Below are positions 34,315 through 45,509 of a stretch of DNA of 64,000 nt, in pieces. Origin of the DNA: Cornus controversa (taxonomy: Eukaryota; Streptophyta; Magnoliopsida; Cornales; Cornaceae); NCBI GenBank assembly GCA_026545225.1, contig CM048845.1, positions 91,018,533-91,082,532 of the forward strand. The letters are read 5' to 3'. Every line of letters begins with the position of its first letter. The stretch's first letter is position 1. The position numbers and the translations under genes are program-made. The notes beneath the pieces are model-generated. The model did not search any database. It was not told the origin of the DNA and was given only the letters and a program-made list of their open reading frames with translations.

Positions 34315-35441
34315 ATATTAACCAAGAGCACCTGAAAAGAAAACAAAAAAAAATTAAAAATAAAATATAAAAATTTCCTAAACTAAAAATGTAGAGACCG
34401 TGACCAATTTTGGCCGGTTTTGCATTTTTCGCATTATAATTGCCATAAATGCATTTTGAATGGTATTTAACATGTTTTGAGTGTGGGAAACATGTTTGGG
34501 AAGTGTTTTTAAGGTTTTGGGAAGTTTTTGGGAGAATTGGAGAAGTTTGACTTTTTGGTCAAATCGGGGCCCGGGATGTGACTTAAGTGGGCCCGGGAAT
34601 TCGGAAAATTTCTAAAAATATTTATTTTTGGTAATGGCTTAGATGAAATGTTTAGAGAGTTAAGGAAGTGATTTCGAGACCGTAGGAGTTTTCAGAATCG
34701 AAAAAGGAGCCCGGGAAGGTGCGTTAAGTGGCCTAGGGGTATTTTGGTCTTTTCGTGACCTAGGGAGCTTAAATGGTCAAAATCTGCAGAGATATTTCAT
34801 ATCTCACAGCTGCTTCTCTCTCTATATTGCTCCCACTTCTTCTCTCTTCCTTCTCTCTAGGTTTTGGAGGTCTTCGGGTGTGATTCAAGTTCCGCCGAAG
34901 GAGGGAGATATGTAGGGGATGGCTAGGGCTTCCATTTGAACTGAACAAAGTGGTCATTCGGCAAGGTAGACTCTGTTGGAAAATTGGTGAAGTGCTTGGA
35001 AGGCCTTCATTTTCAAGGTAGGGGTGTTCTTTCTCATCTACTTGTCGATTCTAGGGTTTCGGGTGAAGTGGTGAGAGCTAAGGTTGTGTATTGCATGTTT
35101 TAGAGATGTAAGAGGGGTGGGATAAGGTATTTTTATTCTTCTCTTGAGTCTCTTATATGCAATAGATGTGTATCTCCTAGTATGCATGATGTGAGTGACA
35201 AATGCATGAGAATGTGGGAGAATGAGAGCATGTATGCTTATATGCTAGCTTTTGTGCATATATGTGGAAATATGTTATATTGGGCATATATGTGTTGTAT
35301 GTTGTAAGTGAGTTAAATGCATGCTATATTCGTATAAAAAATGTGTGCATTTGTGAGGCATGAAATTAAATACTTGATGTTTATATGTTCGAAATGCATA
35401 TATTGGGGCCGTTGTGAGGAAACGGGGAAGTGTGGTTGAAT

Positions 35442-35740
35442 TGCCTAGAGTAGGTCAACACTCAGAAAGGGCGTTGGAGTGGTTACGTCACCTTGGAGTA
35501 GGTAGATACTCGGTGACGGTGGTTTACTCACCTTGGAGTAGGTAAATACTCGGTAGAGATTCTAAAAAGGTTGCCCAATCGCCTTGGAGTAGGTAAATAC
35601 TCGGTGATTGTGGTTGCTCACCTTGGAGTAGGTAAATACTCGGTGAGAATTCAAAGAAAGGGGGCAAGTCACCTTGGAGTAGGTAAATACTCGGTGATGG
35701 TGGTCTATCCATCTTGGAGTAGGTAAATACTCGGTGGCGG
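35442..35740 (+). repeat. Hairpin-like tandem repeats in the 34390 solo LTR (7 copies)
   Basis: Seven units contain the core CACCTTGGAGTAGGTAAATA, then CTCGGTGA. The first (35442-35470) is the most diverged. Alternating spacers of about 10-20 bases separate them. Confidence 0.88.
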
Positions 35741-36860
35741 AATTGGACTGGTGTGGAAAAGTGTCTCGGTTTCATGATTCGGTCAAGAATCATGTTAGGA
35801 TGTCGGGTTGAGTCCGAGAGAGAAACAAGTGTATGATTATTGCCTTCATTTGAATTATGAAGCATGAAATGTGTTTAATGCATCCCCCTATATATATATA
35901 TATATATATATGCATTGTTGTGAGTGAACATGATGTATGTTGAATGATATGTGAAATGTTGTGACATGCATCCATGTAGGTCGTGTCGGGTCGACACTTA
36001 GGTGGGTTGGGGTATCTCTACTGAGCCACAGTGGTGCACACCCCTTTATCCTAAATATTTTATAGATAAAGCGCCGATGACGGATGGGACATGAGTGTCC
36101 AAGTGGAATACTAGTGGTGGTTTTGTTATATTTTGGACAGTTGTGCATTTGGCTATCTGTGCTGGCTTGTGGCACGGTAATGATTTAGTTTTAGTCATGG
36201 TAGAATTTATGGCATTTTGAACCTTATGCGTGAATTCTTGTAATGACTATAAACTTAGAAAAATCACATGAATGGTATGTATCTTTTGAGAAAAGTGTGT
36301 GTTGGAGATGTATGGCATCTTAGGACCATTTTCCTCTTTGGTTGTGATTTTTTGTATGGTTGCTCATGAGCAAATGGAGTATGGAAAGTATGTATACATA
36401 AGTTCTTGAGTGAAGATGGTAAGAAAAATTGATGGAATTACATTTCAAATGTGAAATGCATGTTATGTGAATATACTTGATGGCCATTGAGGCATTAGAG
36501 TAGCCATTGGGGGGGACACATGCCCAAAAGTGTCCATTTTGAGTTCAAGGAGTGAATGGAATTTATGTTTATAGTAAGAGAATTATGTTAGCTTAATTTT
36601 GATAGGTTATGGACCTTGTTTGGATTTAAATTGAGAAAGATATGCATATGTTAGTGCATGAGTGGACAATCTGACCCATGACCACTAAATTGAGTATAAC
36701 TTGATCTGTGGTTGGTATTTTTGAGTGATTCAAATTGGGTTATAAACTAGACACATTGAGGATGATCCATGTCAAATTTCAAGTCAAACGGACTTACGGA
36801 TTGTGAGATATTAGCATTTGAAGACTGATTGAGGAATGCTGTCAAAAGTCCAAGCACAGG

Positions 36861-37017
36861 CACTTTCAGCCTGCTGAAAGTCCACTTTCAGGCGGCTGAA
36901 AGTGCACTTTCAGCTTGCTGAAAGTTCACTTTCAGGCGGCTGAAAGTGCCAGTTTGAAATTGCAAACCTACAGGAATTTTCAGGCGACTCAAACTTAATT
37001 TTCAGGCGACTGAAAGT
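36861..37017. repeat. CTTTCAG..CTGAAAG palindrome cluster in an E-type LTR
   Basis: Four 21-22-base palindromes lie end to end: CACTTTCAGCCTGCTGAAAG (36861) and three like it, centred on GCC, GGCGG or GCTTG, to 36948. Two looser copies follow near 36977 and 36999. Centres alternate between GC(C/T)TGC and GGCGGC. Confidence 0.88.
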
Positions 37018-37299
37018 CCTGTAACCCTTAAAAATGTGTTTTTTTGTGATCTAAGAGTGGAAATGAAATGTCATGCATACATAGACCGATGTGTGGCCCA
37101 TTGGGATAGATAATGATGAGCATATGCATAGATAACTACATGCGCATGTTTAGCTTCCACGGTAATCGAGACATATGAGGAGGTTCATTGAGGTTTAATG
37201 AACCGGTTCACCTCTGATTTTTCGGGAGTCGGGAATTGGGGCGTGACAAAAAATCCAATTAAAATTCATTCTGTAAAATCCAATCAATCAAATAGATAA

Positions 37300-37317
37300 T
37301 CCCCGGCAACGACGCCA
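37300..37317 (-). other. Primer-binding site of element B (tRNA-Asp, one mismatch)
   Basis: On the minus strand it reads TGGCGTCGTTGCCGGGGA, one base from an exact tRNA-Asp complement. It lies five bases inside the 5' LTR end. Confidence 0.9.
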
Positions 37318-37322
37318 AAAAT

Positions 37323-38822
37323 TGATTCGTGTGTGAGTGTGACTCAAAAAGTATATCAATTAAAATTTTCCACACTTCACAATAGAACGAATTCCTTGTA
37401 GAATAGGGCTCGAAAGGGGTATCGTACCTCAGGGATTATGGTCTAATGAGTTGGAATACGGAATTAATTCTAATTAAATTTATAAAGAAAAGAATTCTGA
37501 TTTTTAAACTAAAACAATTAAAAAGATAAAATAGATAAATCAAAGTAAACAGATAGTGAAGATAATATGAGAGAAATCTAGGGTATTTGACTTCACCACT
37601 AACTCCACAATCAATGATCAATTGAATCAACTATAGGGAATTACATCATGCATAAGTGGTGTCGGTGGCTACAAGCTCACCTTCATCCGTCAAAAAGATA
37701 ACATATGATAAAGGCTAAGGCATGGACTATCTTCGATTGGCATGGACCATCTGCCTAACTACTCTAATCTAGGGTGCAATATGGTTCATCTTCTTTAGGC
37801 ATAATCCATCAAAACTCTTAACAATATATTCAGTGATTACCATTGTGTAATAATCGCTCCTAATCACAGAAAACAAGAGAGATTGAGTTCAATAACAACA
37901 ACTAAATATCTAAGACAAGATAAGAAATCATTGAGATTGAATTTACAAGACTTTTATTGCTCAATTCTATAATAAGAATCCTCTGAATTACACAATCTAT
38001 GCATGTATATAAAGGTCCCCAATAATTAAAATAATCAAATCATTGATGCTTTGTTAGGGCTACATCAAAACCCTAGTGGATGAACTAGCCGCTCATGGTA
38101 GAAGAAGAAGCTTCAACTTTTAAGGAAGAAGGCATCATCTTCATGAATTATGACTTCGTTCTCCAATGGCTCTGCAAATATGTTTTTGTTCTTTTCTTAG
38201 CCCTCTCAGACTCTCCAATCTCTCCTAATCTCCCCTCAACTCAGCCTCTTATTCTTCACTTTATTCCCCAAGAGAATACACCAAAGTCCTAATCCAATTA
38301 GGAATAAATTAGGGTTTCCCGCAGCACTAATCAGGTGGATTTTTCCTGCTGACTTCGGCCCAACTTTTGACCCACTAGAAGTCTGATTTACGAAATTTTT
38401 GTGAGATACAAAAATGTGCAGAATCAAATTTCGTTCAACCTCTTGCGAAAATTATGTCGATTTGAGGCTTGGAAATAAGACTGCTGATCCGTTTTTCAAA
38501 ATGGGATTAAGACTATATTATGCGCAGATTTAGGCTTCAGGCCCAAAACCTTCTTAAGCAGCTGTAATTCTCTTGGACCTCTTTCTCGGGCTGAATTAAG
38601 TTAAGATAAATGGTTGAATGATTCCCTTTGATGTAGGCTTCATCTAACCATCTTGGATGTCTTCTTTAAAAGCTCAAAATCATGGTTTTAATTGAAATAA
38701 TCATTAAGGCCCTTAAAATACAGAAAATACTAAAACAAAGTAAAATAACAAAATAATCTATCACTAAGAGAATAAAATACATAAGTTAAGAGGCTAGAAT
38801 GCGTAACATTCAATGCCTATCA
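37323..38822 (-). repeat. 5' LTR of element B
   Basis: A complete 1500-bp A/B-family LTR, subtype 1. On the minus strand it runs from TGATAGGCATTGAATG at 38822 to CACGAATCA at 37323. It is the partner of the truncated 3' LTR at 3418-4794, about 32.5 kb away because of the nested insertions. It abuts a Ty1/copia fragment at 38823. Confidence 0.92.
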
Positions 38823-39533
38823 AGCTGATGAGGGAATGTAACGAGTAATGAGATAACCCATTGCAACTATCTCACGCACAAAATGGTAATCGAGCTCAAT
38901 GTGTTTAGACCAAGCATGAAACATGGGATTAATAGATAAGTGGAGAGCACTAACATTATCACAAAATAACTGAGGTGGTCGTGTAAGAGGAATGCCAATA
39001 TCCCGTAATAAGAATGTGATCCAAGTGAGTTCGACAGTGGTTAAGGCCATAGAACGGTACTCGGCTTCGGAACTCGAATGAGAGATTGTTGGTTACTTTT
39101 TGGAACACCAAGATATGCAGTTTGCACCAAGATATACATAGAATCCTATTGTACTTCGTCGAGTTATTGGACATCTGGCCCAATCGACATCACAAAAATT
39201 GTAAAAAGAAGTGGAACTATTGGAGAGATAATGCAAACCAAGGCATTGTGTACCCTTGAGGTAGCATAGAATTCTTTTTGCAGCCATCAAGTGAGCTAGA
39301 GTTGGATTACTAAAGAATTGACATACTCGGTTTACAGCATGAGCGATGTCCGGTCTTGTGAATGTTAAGTACTGCAAAGCTCCTACGATACTGCGGAAGA
39401 TAAAGATATCAACAAGATCATTGTCAGATTGGATGGAGGAGACCTTTAACACCCTTGGAGTTGCAATGTGAGTGCTTTGACGCATTTGAGTTCGCTAAAG
39501 GAGATCATGGATGTACTTTTGTTGAGAAAGAAA
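38823..39533 (-). pseudogene. Ty1/copia pol fragment (end of RT and RNase H)
   Basis: The reverse frame reads LFLSQQKYIHDLL, RSIVGALQYLTFTRPDIAHAVN, AAKRILCYLKGTQCLGLHY, DVDWARCPITRRSTIGFYVYLG, then ALTTVELTWITFLLRDIGI and NPMFHAWSKHIELDYHFVREIV. This is the classic C-terminal part of a plant Ty1/copia polyprotein. One frame runs through with stops at about 39493 and 39092. The fragment is bounded by B's LTR at 38822 and by Ty3/gypsy gag at 39534. No copia LTR, integrase or gag is present. Confidence 0.92.
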
Positions 39534-40394
39534 TAACCCTCTACAAGGTTGGGTGGCCTTCCCTTTCCTAGTGGAGGAGCGTTGAGCTGAATTGTTGCTT
39601 AGGGTTTGAAAAAGTTTCCATGCCTCATCGGGGCTTTTCAAAAGGTATCCTCCCCCACAAGCGGAGTCTATCATTTGTCTATGTTGCTCGCTCACCCCAT
39701 CGTAAAAACTTTGCACTAGCTGCCATTTTGGGACAGCAAGATGCGGACAAGATTTTAAAAGATCTTTTAACCTCTCCCACGTCTTATGAAATTGTTCTTG
39801 GTCAATTTGGGTGAATCCGGTGATTGCTCGCCGAATATCACTTGTCTTACCCATTGGGAAGTATTTTTTCAAGAACTCTATTTGCATCTCCTCCCAAGAA
39901 TGGATTGAGTTAGGTTCTAAGAAATTGAACCAACTTCTAGCTTTATCTTTTAGGGAGAATGGGATCATACGCAGCTTTAGATCATCCTCCGTAAAGTGTG
40001 GTACACGAATAGTGGAACACACAGAAAGGAAGTAATCTAAGTGCCGGGATGGATCCTCATTAGGGAGACCATGGAAGCTATTAAGAAGATTGATGGTGGA
40101 GGACTTTATTTCGAATTGATTTGCCGCTACATCCGGAAATTGGATACATGAAGGTACTTAAAATGTAGTCGGAAGGTAAAAGTCCATAAGCAACTCTCCT
40201 TGTGGAGGTGGAGGTGGAGGTGGTTGTTCATGATTAAAAGGAGGTAGTCCAGGAGGTTGTCTTTCATTTGGATCCATATTTTCAGTCCTAGGCAATATAG
40301 GGTCCCTAGAGGTTCCTCTACGTTGTCTAAGTGTTCTTTCAAGTTCAATATTACACGGAAGCAAAGGAAGTGACAAGGACCGTCTACCTAGCAT
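39534..40394 (-). pseudogene. C-family gag of element G, fused to the copia fragment
   Basis: The ATG at 40394 opens MLGRRSLSLPLLPCNIELE. The frame continues through a poly-Pro stretch (QPPPPPPP), then the capsid-like domain (CSTIRVPHFTEDDLKLRM, FSLKDKARSWFNFLEPNSI, KKYFPMGKTSDIRRAITGF). It ends at GKATQPCRG, where copia sequence follows in the same frame (LFLSQQ). One stop interrupts it at 40158-40160. The zinc knuckle and all of pol are missing. It is close to F gag. Confidence 0.9.
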
Positions 40395-40666
40395 GCATTA
40401 ACTATAGAACAACACCTCAATACACAAAAATAAATAAATTAAACAATAATATATACAAAAAGAATGAAAGAACTCAAACCACTAATTTTAGATTTTATAC
40501 TCACAAAGGGTTCCAACTTCAATTCTTTTTGACGCCCGCTATGTGGTATACCTAAAATCAAGAAGTTTGAGCAATAAGAACAAAATATATACAAAAAGAA
40601 TGAAAGAATTTCTAGCCTAAGAATTAAACCAGATTTAATCTTCCAATGGCGATAATTAAACCGTAG

Positions 40667-40684
40667 TCCCCGGCAACGGCGCCA
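40667..40684 (-). other. Primer-binding site of element G (tRNA-Asp)
   Basis: On the minus strand this is TGGCGCCGTTGCCGGGGA, an exact tRNA-Asp complement, just inside the LTR end at 40691. Confidence 0.95.
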
Positions 40685-40690
40685 AAATTT

Positions 40691-42120
40691 TGATGTGGTC
40701 GGAACTAAATTATATTGTAAGTTTAATTTTGCCCTTTTTATCAAAATATAATTTAACCACTCGCAAGAGCACGAATCTTTGTAGATAAGGTTCTATATAG
40801 AGGGTATCGATCCCACGAGGACTAGTCGAAATTGTCTTAAAGGAAGATTAATTCTACTTTAATTCTAAAAATAGGTTTTTGGATTTTTGTTTATAGTCTA
40901 TTGCATGAATGAAATGACAATAAAATTAAAGAGTTTGAGTTGGGAGAGAGAGCTAGGGGTGGTTTCCACCACTAGCCATTCACATGTTCATAAGTGTAGC
41001 AAGCATGGGATTCATAAATTAAATGCCTAACAATGTCATTAGGCTTGTGACCTCAATGACATATCAAAAGATCAATGTGTGTGCTAACCTATCATAATCC
41101 ATCTTCAACAAGCGTAGCTCTTCAACTTAACTAACTACCTAATTACCCTACTCTCTAAGTGAACACTACATGCATCCAAACTACCTTATCTTGGCATGGT
41201 CTATACAAGCAAACATCACACATTCATTTAAACACCATTATCTAGCCATCATTTGCACTTCTTGTGGAACATGCAAATGTTGTGCATTCAAGTGACAAAA
41301 TCTACTCTAAGACAAGAATAAATTCCAAATCAAATGAATATATATAAGAAATGTATTTGTGTACATATTCACTAGGCTAAATAATCAACATTTAAATACA
41401 AATACCCAAGTGCTACAAAAATGAACAAGTTTACATGGCTAGGTGTGTCAACCACACCCTAGTGGAGGAGTTAGTTGGTCATGGCAGCCTTGCACCCTTC
41501 CATTGATGAAGAAAGTGAAGCTTCTTGGTATGGTTCAGCTCCTCTTCTTCCTCTCCCGAAGGTCTCTCCTTGGATGGTCTGATGTCTATTGAGAGATATG
41601 TGAGATATGAGAGATATGGCCCTTTTTGTGCTTTTTGGCTCCTTTTTCTACCTTGGGGCCCACCATATATATATATATATGACTATATATGTCCCTTGTA
41701 TCAAGAAGGCCCCCAAGGGTCTTGTTCAAGTCAGACAATCCCCCTAAGTCGTGCAAAAAAGGGGGATTTTGTTGCCAGTGGGAGAGTAGGTGAGCAAGAG
41801 GGCAAGTGGATTCTGCAAAATCTTGATTGATCGAGATTGGATCTCGATTGATCGAGATTTTGATCAATCGAAATGGGATCTCGATCAATCAAGATTTCGA
41901 TTAATCGAGATCAACATCTCGATTGATCGAGATGCCTTTGGCTGCAATTCTGATTTTTCCTCTTCAGCTGCAAATAGCTTCAAACTTTGCTCCATTTACT
42001 CTAATACCTGCAATACATCAAAAACACAAAAATACCGTAAACATATCTCGGTAAACGCAAAAACAAAACTAACATAAGCAATAAAGAGGGTTCAAATGCA
42101 TAGAATTGAACACTTATCAG
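40691..42120 (-). repeat. C-family LTR shared by bodies G and H
   Basis: A complete LTR of 1430 bp, minus strand TGATAAGTGTTC...GACCACATCA. On its left is a primer-binding site and gag (so it is the 5' LTR of G). On its right is a polypurine tract and third ORF (so it is the 3' LTR of H). One LTR therefore serves two internal regions in tandem. It contains the palindrome array at 41820-41933. Confidence 0.92.
41820..41933. repeat. Palindrome array in the G/H LTR
   Basis: Six units, ATCTTGATTGATCGAGAT to ATCTCGATTGATCGAGAT (41916-41933), including a 14-base TTGATCAATCGAA variant. Order and spacing match the F LTR. Confidence 0.9.
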
Positions 42121-43924
42121 ACCCCCAAACTTACATATTGCTAGTCCCTTAGCAATACGATATTACAAAAATGAAACTAACTATATTATATAAAGGTTGA
42201 ATCATACTAGTCATCACTAGATAAAGGGCGATCATCCGTTCATTTCACAGTTGGCAAATGCAAAAAGTATTACAGAACTATGTGGTCATTAGCAAAAATG
42301 GACTTGCACAAGCTATAAATAAACGACGGTTCCCACATAATGGCCATTCCAAACAAACATATCAATTCCGACCCCAAAATCCTCTTTGAAAAGTGAACAT
42401 GCATTCTAACGCGTGGCTTTTGACATATTTGGAGAAGAAAACGAACAAATCTATTTTTAAAAGAAAAACTTATTGAAAACGCTCGCCACAGCCGTTCATT
42501 ATCACAAAACCTTCATGATTGCTCATGTGCGGATGACCGTGCAATGCTTAGCTCTTTTTACTTTCTTGTAAGCCCATGTAGCGGCATTGGGCCAATCACT
42601 CCCAAACCAATTGGCTTTAGGGCATTAGGTGAATAAACACCCCTCGGACTTAATAACCGAGCTTACAAGGCGATGAGCGTAAGCCAGCCACCCGCTTATT
42701 ATTGCTCAACCTTGCACACTTATACGCGAATATTTCCTGCTTTGAGGCATAGAAATTTGATTTATTGAGTGAGAAGGGTTATTGTAAATTTTTCTCTTTT
42801 TCTCTTTTTTTTTTTTTTTTTTTACAACAACCGGAAGAACTTATTCTTTAAGTTGTTCAAATAAAAATAGAAATTTACAAAATTCTCCCTCAGACTTATA
42901 CCCCACAGTTTAAAATGCATGTACGAATTTGTGCTTTTAAGGACAAATTTAGGGCAATAACCATACATGTTCTTATTTGGACAAAAATGTAGACCGTTCT
43001 AGCCTACTATATAGCTTGCAAAAGTGCGGGTATTTACAATGTTAAAGTTCTTAACTACCTACTGCATTTACCTCAGACATTTATTCGAATGAACTTCCTT
43101 TAAAAAGCAAGACATCATAGCAAGCATGCAAAAATATCAAGAAAACTGCTCTACAATGGTAGTCAATACTAAGACTGAACATTGCATGCATATGCAAGTG
43201 GTATAGCATACCGCACCCCCAAACTTATATGCAACATTGTCCTCAATGTTTGGACAAGAAGAACAAGGAAAGAAGTTACCGGGATTGCAGAATGCGACAA
43301 AAATGGTATTCCACAGTAGCGGTCATCCTACAAATAAGAAAAACCTGCACAGAACACCAACTGGATACCACGAGCATTAAAAGGAACAAAAAGTAATTAA
43401 AGAGAACATAATGAAATAATTATGCACAAACGGACAATGCCAATATCACTGTACATCTAAGGGTCTGAACTGGTGTTTCCCGATTGTCTAAGAGGTCTAT
43501 GCGATAAGATATTGACTATCCAGGCATGCTAATGTATAGCACGCAAAGGGGCTACCTTTCTTTATTACCTCCATACTGTGTTGAAGCAATCTCAACAGTA
43601 TTGGGAATTTAAACCAGGCGGTAATAAACGGAAGTCATCAACTGAATCGCATATAACAATTAGACAAGTGGTACTACATACATAGTCAAAGTATAGAGAA
43701 CAGAAATATGGACAGAAAGCAAAAATAAGGACAGTAAAGAGAACACATGGGATAAAAAAAAAAGATAACTGTATTCCATATATATATAAAATGAGTTCAG
43801 TATAAGACGTACATGCATCTGGAATACTCAAAACTAAAATGAAAGATAGCATGGCCAACATGGCCTATGAAACATATGGAAAGAAAAATACGAAAAGTAA
43901 AACATAAAAGACAAATAAATGCAG
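42121..43924 (-). other. 3' untranslated region of element H
   Basis: It starts (on the minus strand at its far end) with the polypurine tract AAGTTTGGGGGTC against the LTR at 42120. A second motif copy lies at 43213-43227, beside a TTGTCC...GGACAA inverted repeat. There is a poly-T run at about 42797-42822 and an AT run near 43778. Short ORFs such as 43592-43861 have no counterpart in B or A. I see no gene. Confidence 0.7.
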
Positions 43925-45121
43925 CTACTCGAAGGCGCGTGGTGGTGGTGGCGGCTCGGTGGGAGTAGAGGTGGAGGTGGAGGTGGAGGCTCGGCCTGCG
44001 AACAGGAACTGCAGGTCCTGCCGGAAGGCTCGGAACTCGTCAAGAATTGCCCTCTGACCCTGTTCCAGAGAAGAAATGTCCGAACGAATGCCCTCCAGTT
44101 GACTCTGTGTCACCTAGACGTGCTCGTCAAAACCCTGCTGGAGCCGCTCTACGTCAACCGCCAGGCAGGAGTAGCCAGTCGCTAAGATGTCATGCCGCTC
44201 TGCAGCCACATCCATCTCCTCCTCCTCCATCTCCTCATCCTCGGACTCATCCCCTGCAGGCTCTCCCTCCTTCATCTCCACCAGGGCATCCATATGTACA
44301 TCGTCTGGTGGATCACCCTGGTGGTCCTGTCGCTCTAAGTGTTGCCTCACCCGCTCCCAATGAGTAGATGTGAAGCGGGTGGGCGGTGCCAACTGGATGT
44401 CAGTATCACTGACCGGTATACTGGCACTACTGAGAAAAGCGGCGATCAGGAAAGGAAAGGGAAGCCGCCAACTCACTGCTCGCCTCATCCTCTTGTTGAC
44501 GAGGCCGTCCCAGACTTTGTACATCTGCTCTCAGATCAGCGACGGGACAGAAAACCAAGCGCCCATGTGGAAAACATAGAGGAAACGGAGGAGGTCGCCC
44601 CTGCGCTCTGCCACGTGCTGCAGAGGACACGCGTTCTTGATGAGAACGGTGTCCAGGAACCATAGTCTGCTCGGGCACATCAATTTGGACGTGCAATTGT
44701 GACTGGGCGTGGTAAACGCCCCACCACACATGTCCATCACGGCCCTGTAAAGTGGTCGACCGTCCTGGTCAACTATGTCTGGTGGCTGCTGATGAGGGAT
44801 GCCGAGCATCTAAGCAATCCAGCTCAGTGTAATCGTAATAGTGACGGTGCCCACGACCGTCTCTAGTGTATCCGGCGCGGTGTAGGAGTAGGTCATGTGA
44901 TCGTAAAAGACCTGCACTAAGCGCTCGTGTGCCACGTCGGTGGGAGGCACACATAGTCAGTCGAGGCGAAGCCTCCTGAGCTTGGCGACAGTCCACGCAG
45001 TGTCGGGACGACTCTCGAACTCGCCCAAGGTGAAAATCTGCTCCGAGTGAAACTTCCGAGATCGGAAGACTCGCCCGAGCACGTCTCTAACTGCACCGGG
45101 GGCATTCTTCACCCTCGCCAT
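43925..45121 (-). pseudogene. Athila-type third ORF (env position) of element H
   Basis: One reverse frame runs from MARVKNAPGAVRDVLGRVFRSRKF (ATG 45121-45119) to STSTPTEPPPPPRAFE at 43925, about 399 codons. The middle part, CPSRLWFLDTVLIKNACPLQHVAERRGDLLRFLYVFHMGAWFS, aligns with NHLWFLDAVLLKNVCPIG... in A and B, so this protein type is shared by both families. Downstream come an acidic stretch (GDESEDEEMEEEEMD) and a likely coiled coil (QSQLEGIRSDISSLEQGQRAILDEF). Stops at 44957, 44810, 44531 and 44114 break the frame. I see no signal peptide or membrane helix. Confidence 0.75.
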
Positions 45122-45509
45122 AGCCTCGGAACAGTCTGCACTGTATTTCAAAAAGTACGTAACTAACAGATAGATAAGAAGAAAACTAACTAAGGATAAA
45201 CTAAAAGAAGAAAAGTGAAAATGAGGTCCTAGTCCATGATGCTGACGAGAATTCAAAAAGTCGCTCTCAAAGAGACAGTGTGAGCGGATGCAACCGAAAT
45301 GATGGGCCGCGGTTACAAACCGTACACTAAGGATTTGAAACATAGAGAGCGCAAAATCTCAACCCTACATGAATTCCTACCCCCCCCCCCCCCCGAAATT
45401 TGCAAAATTTCAGTACAAACACCGCAAATGCACTCATCCAACCCAATATCATCTAACTACGTTTATTACACCATAAAACTATCAAAAATAGCGAGAGAGT
45501 ACACAAAAT
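45122..45509 (-). other. Upstream region of the H third ORF, cut by element A
   Basis: This is homologous to 10107-10500 in C, including a GGGCCGCGGTT block and a run of about 16 C at 45379-45394. It ends at ACAAAAT|TGATAGG, where element A is inserted. H's integrase and pol would lie beyond A, outside the window. Confidence 0.7.

Larger units (their letters stand above)
34390..37248 (+). repeat. E-type solo LTR in the leader of element B (TSD AAAAA)
   Basis: The LTR runs from TGTAGAGACCGTGACC to GGGGCGTGACA, 2859 bp, with no internal sequence. AAAAA flanks at 34385-34389 and 37249-37253; the duplication is low in complexity but consistent. It lies between B's primer-binding site and gag. 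It contains hairpin-like tandem repeats, a (TA)n run at about 35889-35911, the ATCTCTACTGAGCC block near 36013, and a palindrome cluster at 36861-37017. No gene. Confidence 0.88.

Noticed and set aside
35889-35911. (TA)n run as a possible regulatory or origin element
   Set aside because: A simple microsatellite within a solo LTR; nothing else supports a function.
43592-43861. Reverse ORF of 89 codons, hydrophobic and Cys-rich, in the H 3' region
   Set aside because: Looks membrane-like, but lies in 3' untranslated sequence with no equivalent in A, B or C.
45379-45394. Run of about 16 C
   Set aside because: Length is probably uncertain in sequencing; C has a shorter C-rich stretch at the same place, so I treat it as a slippage-prone homopolymer.
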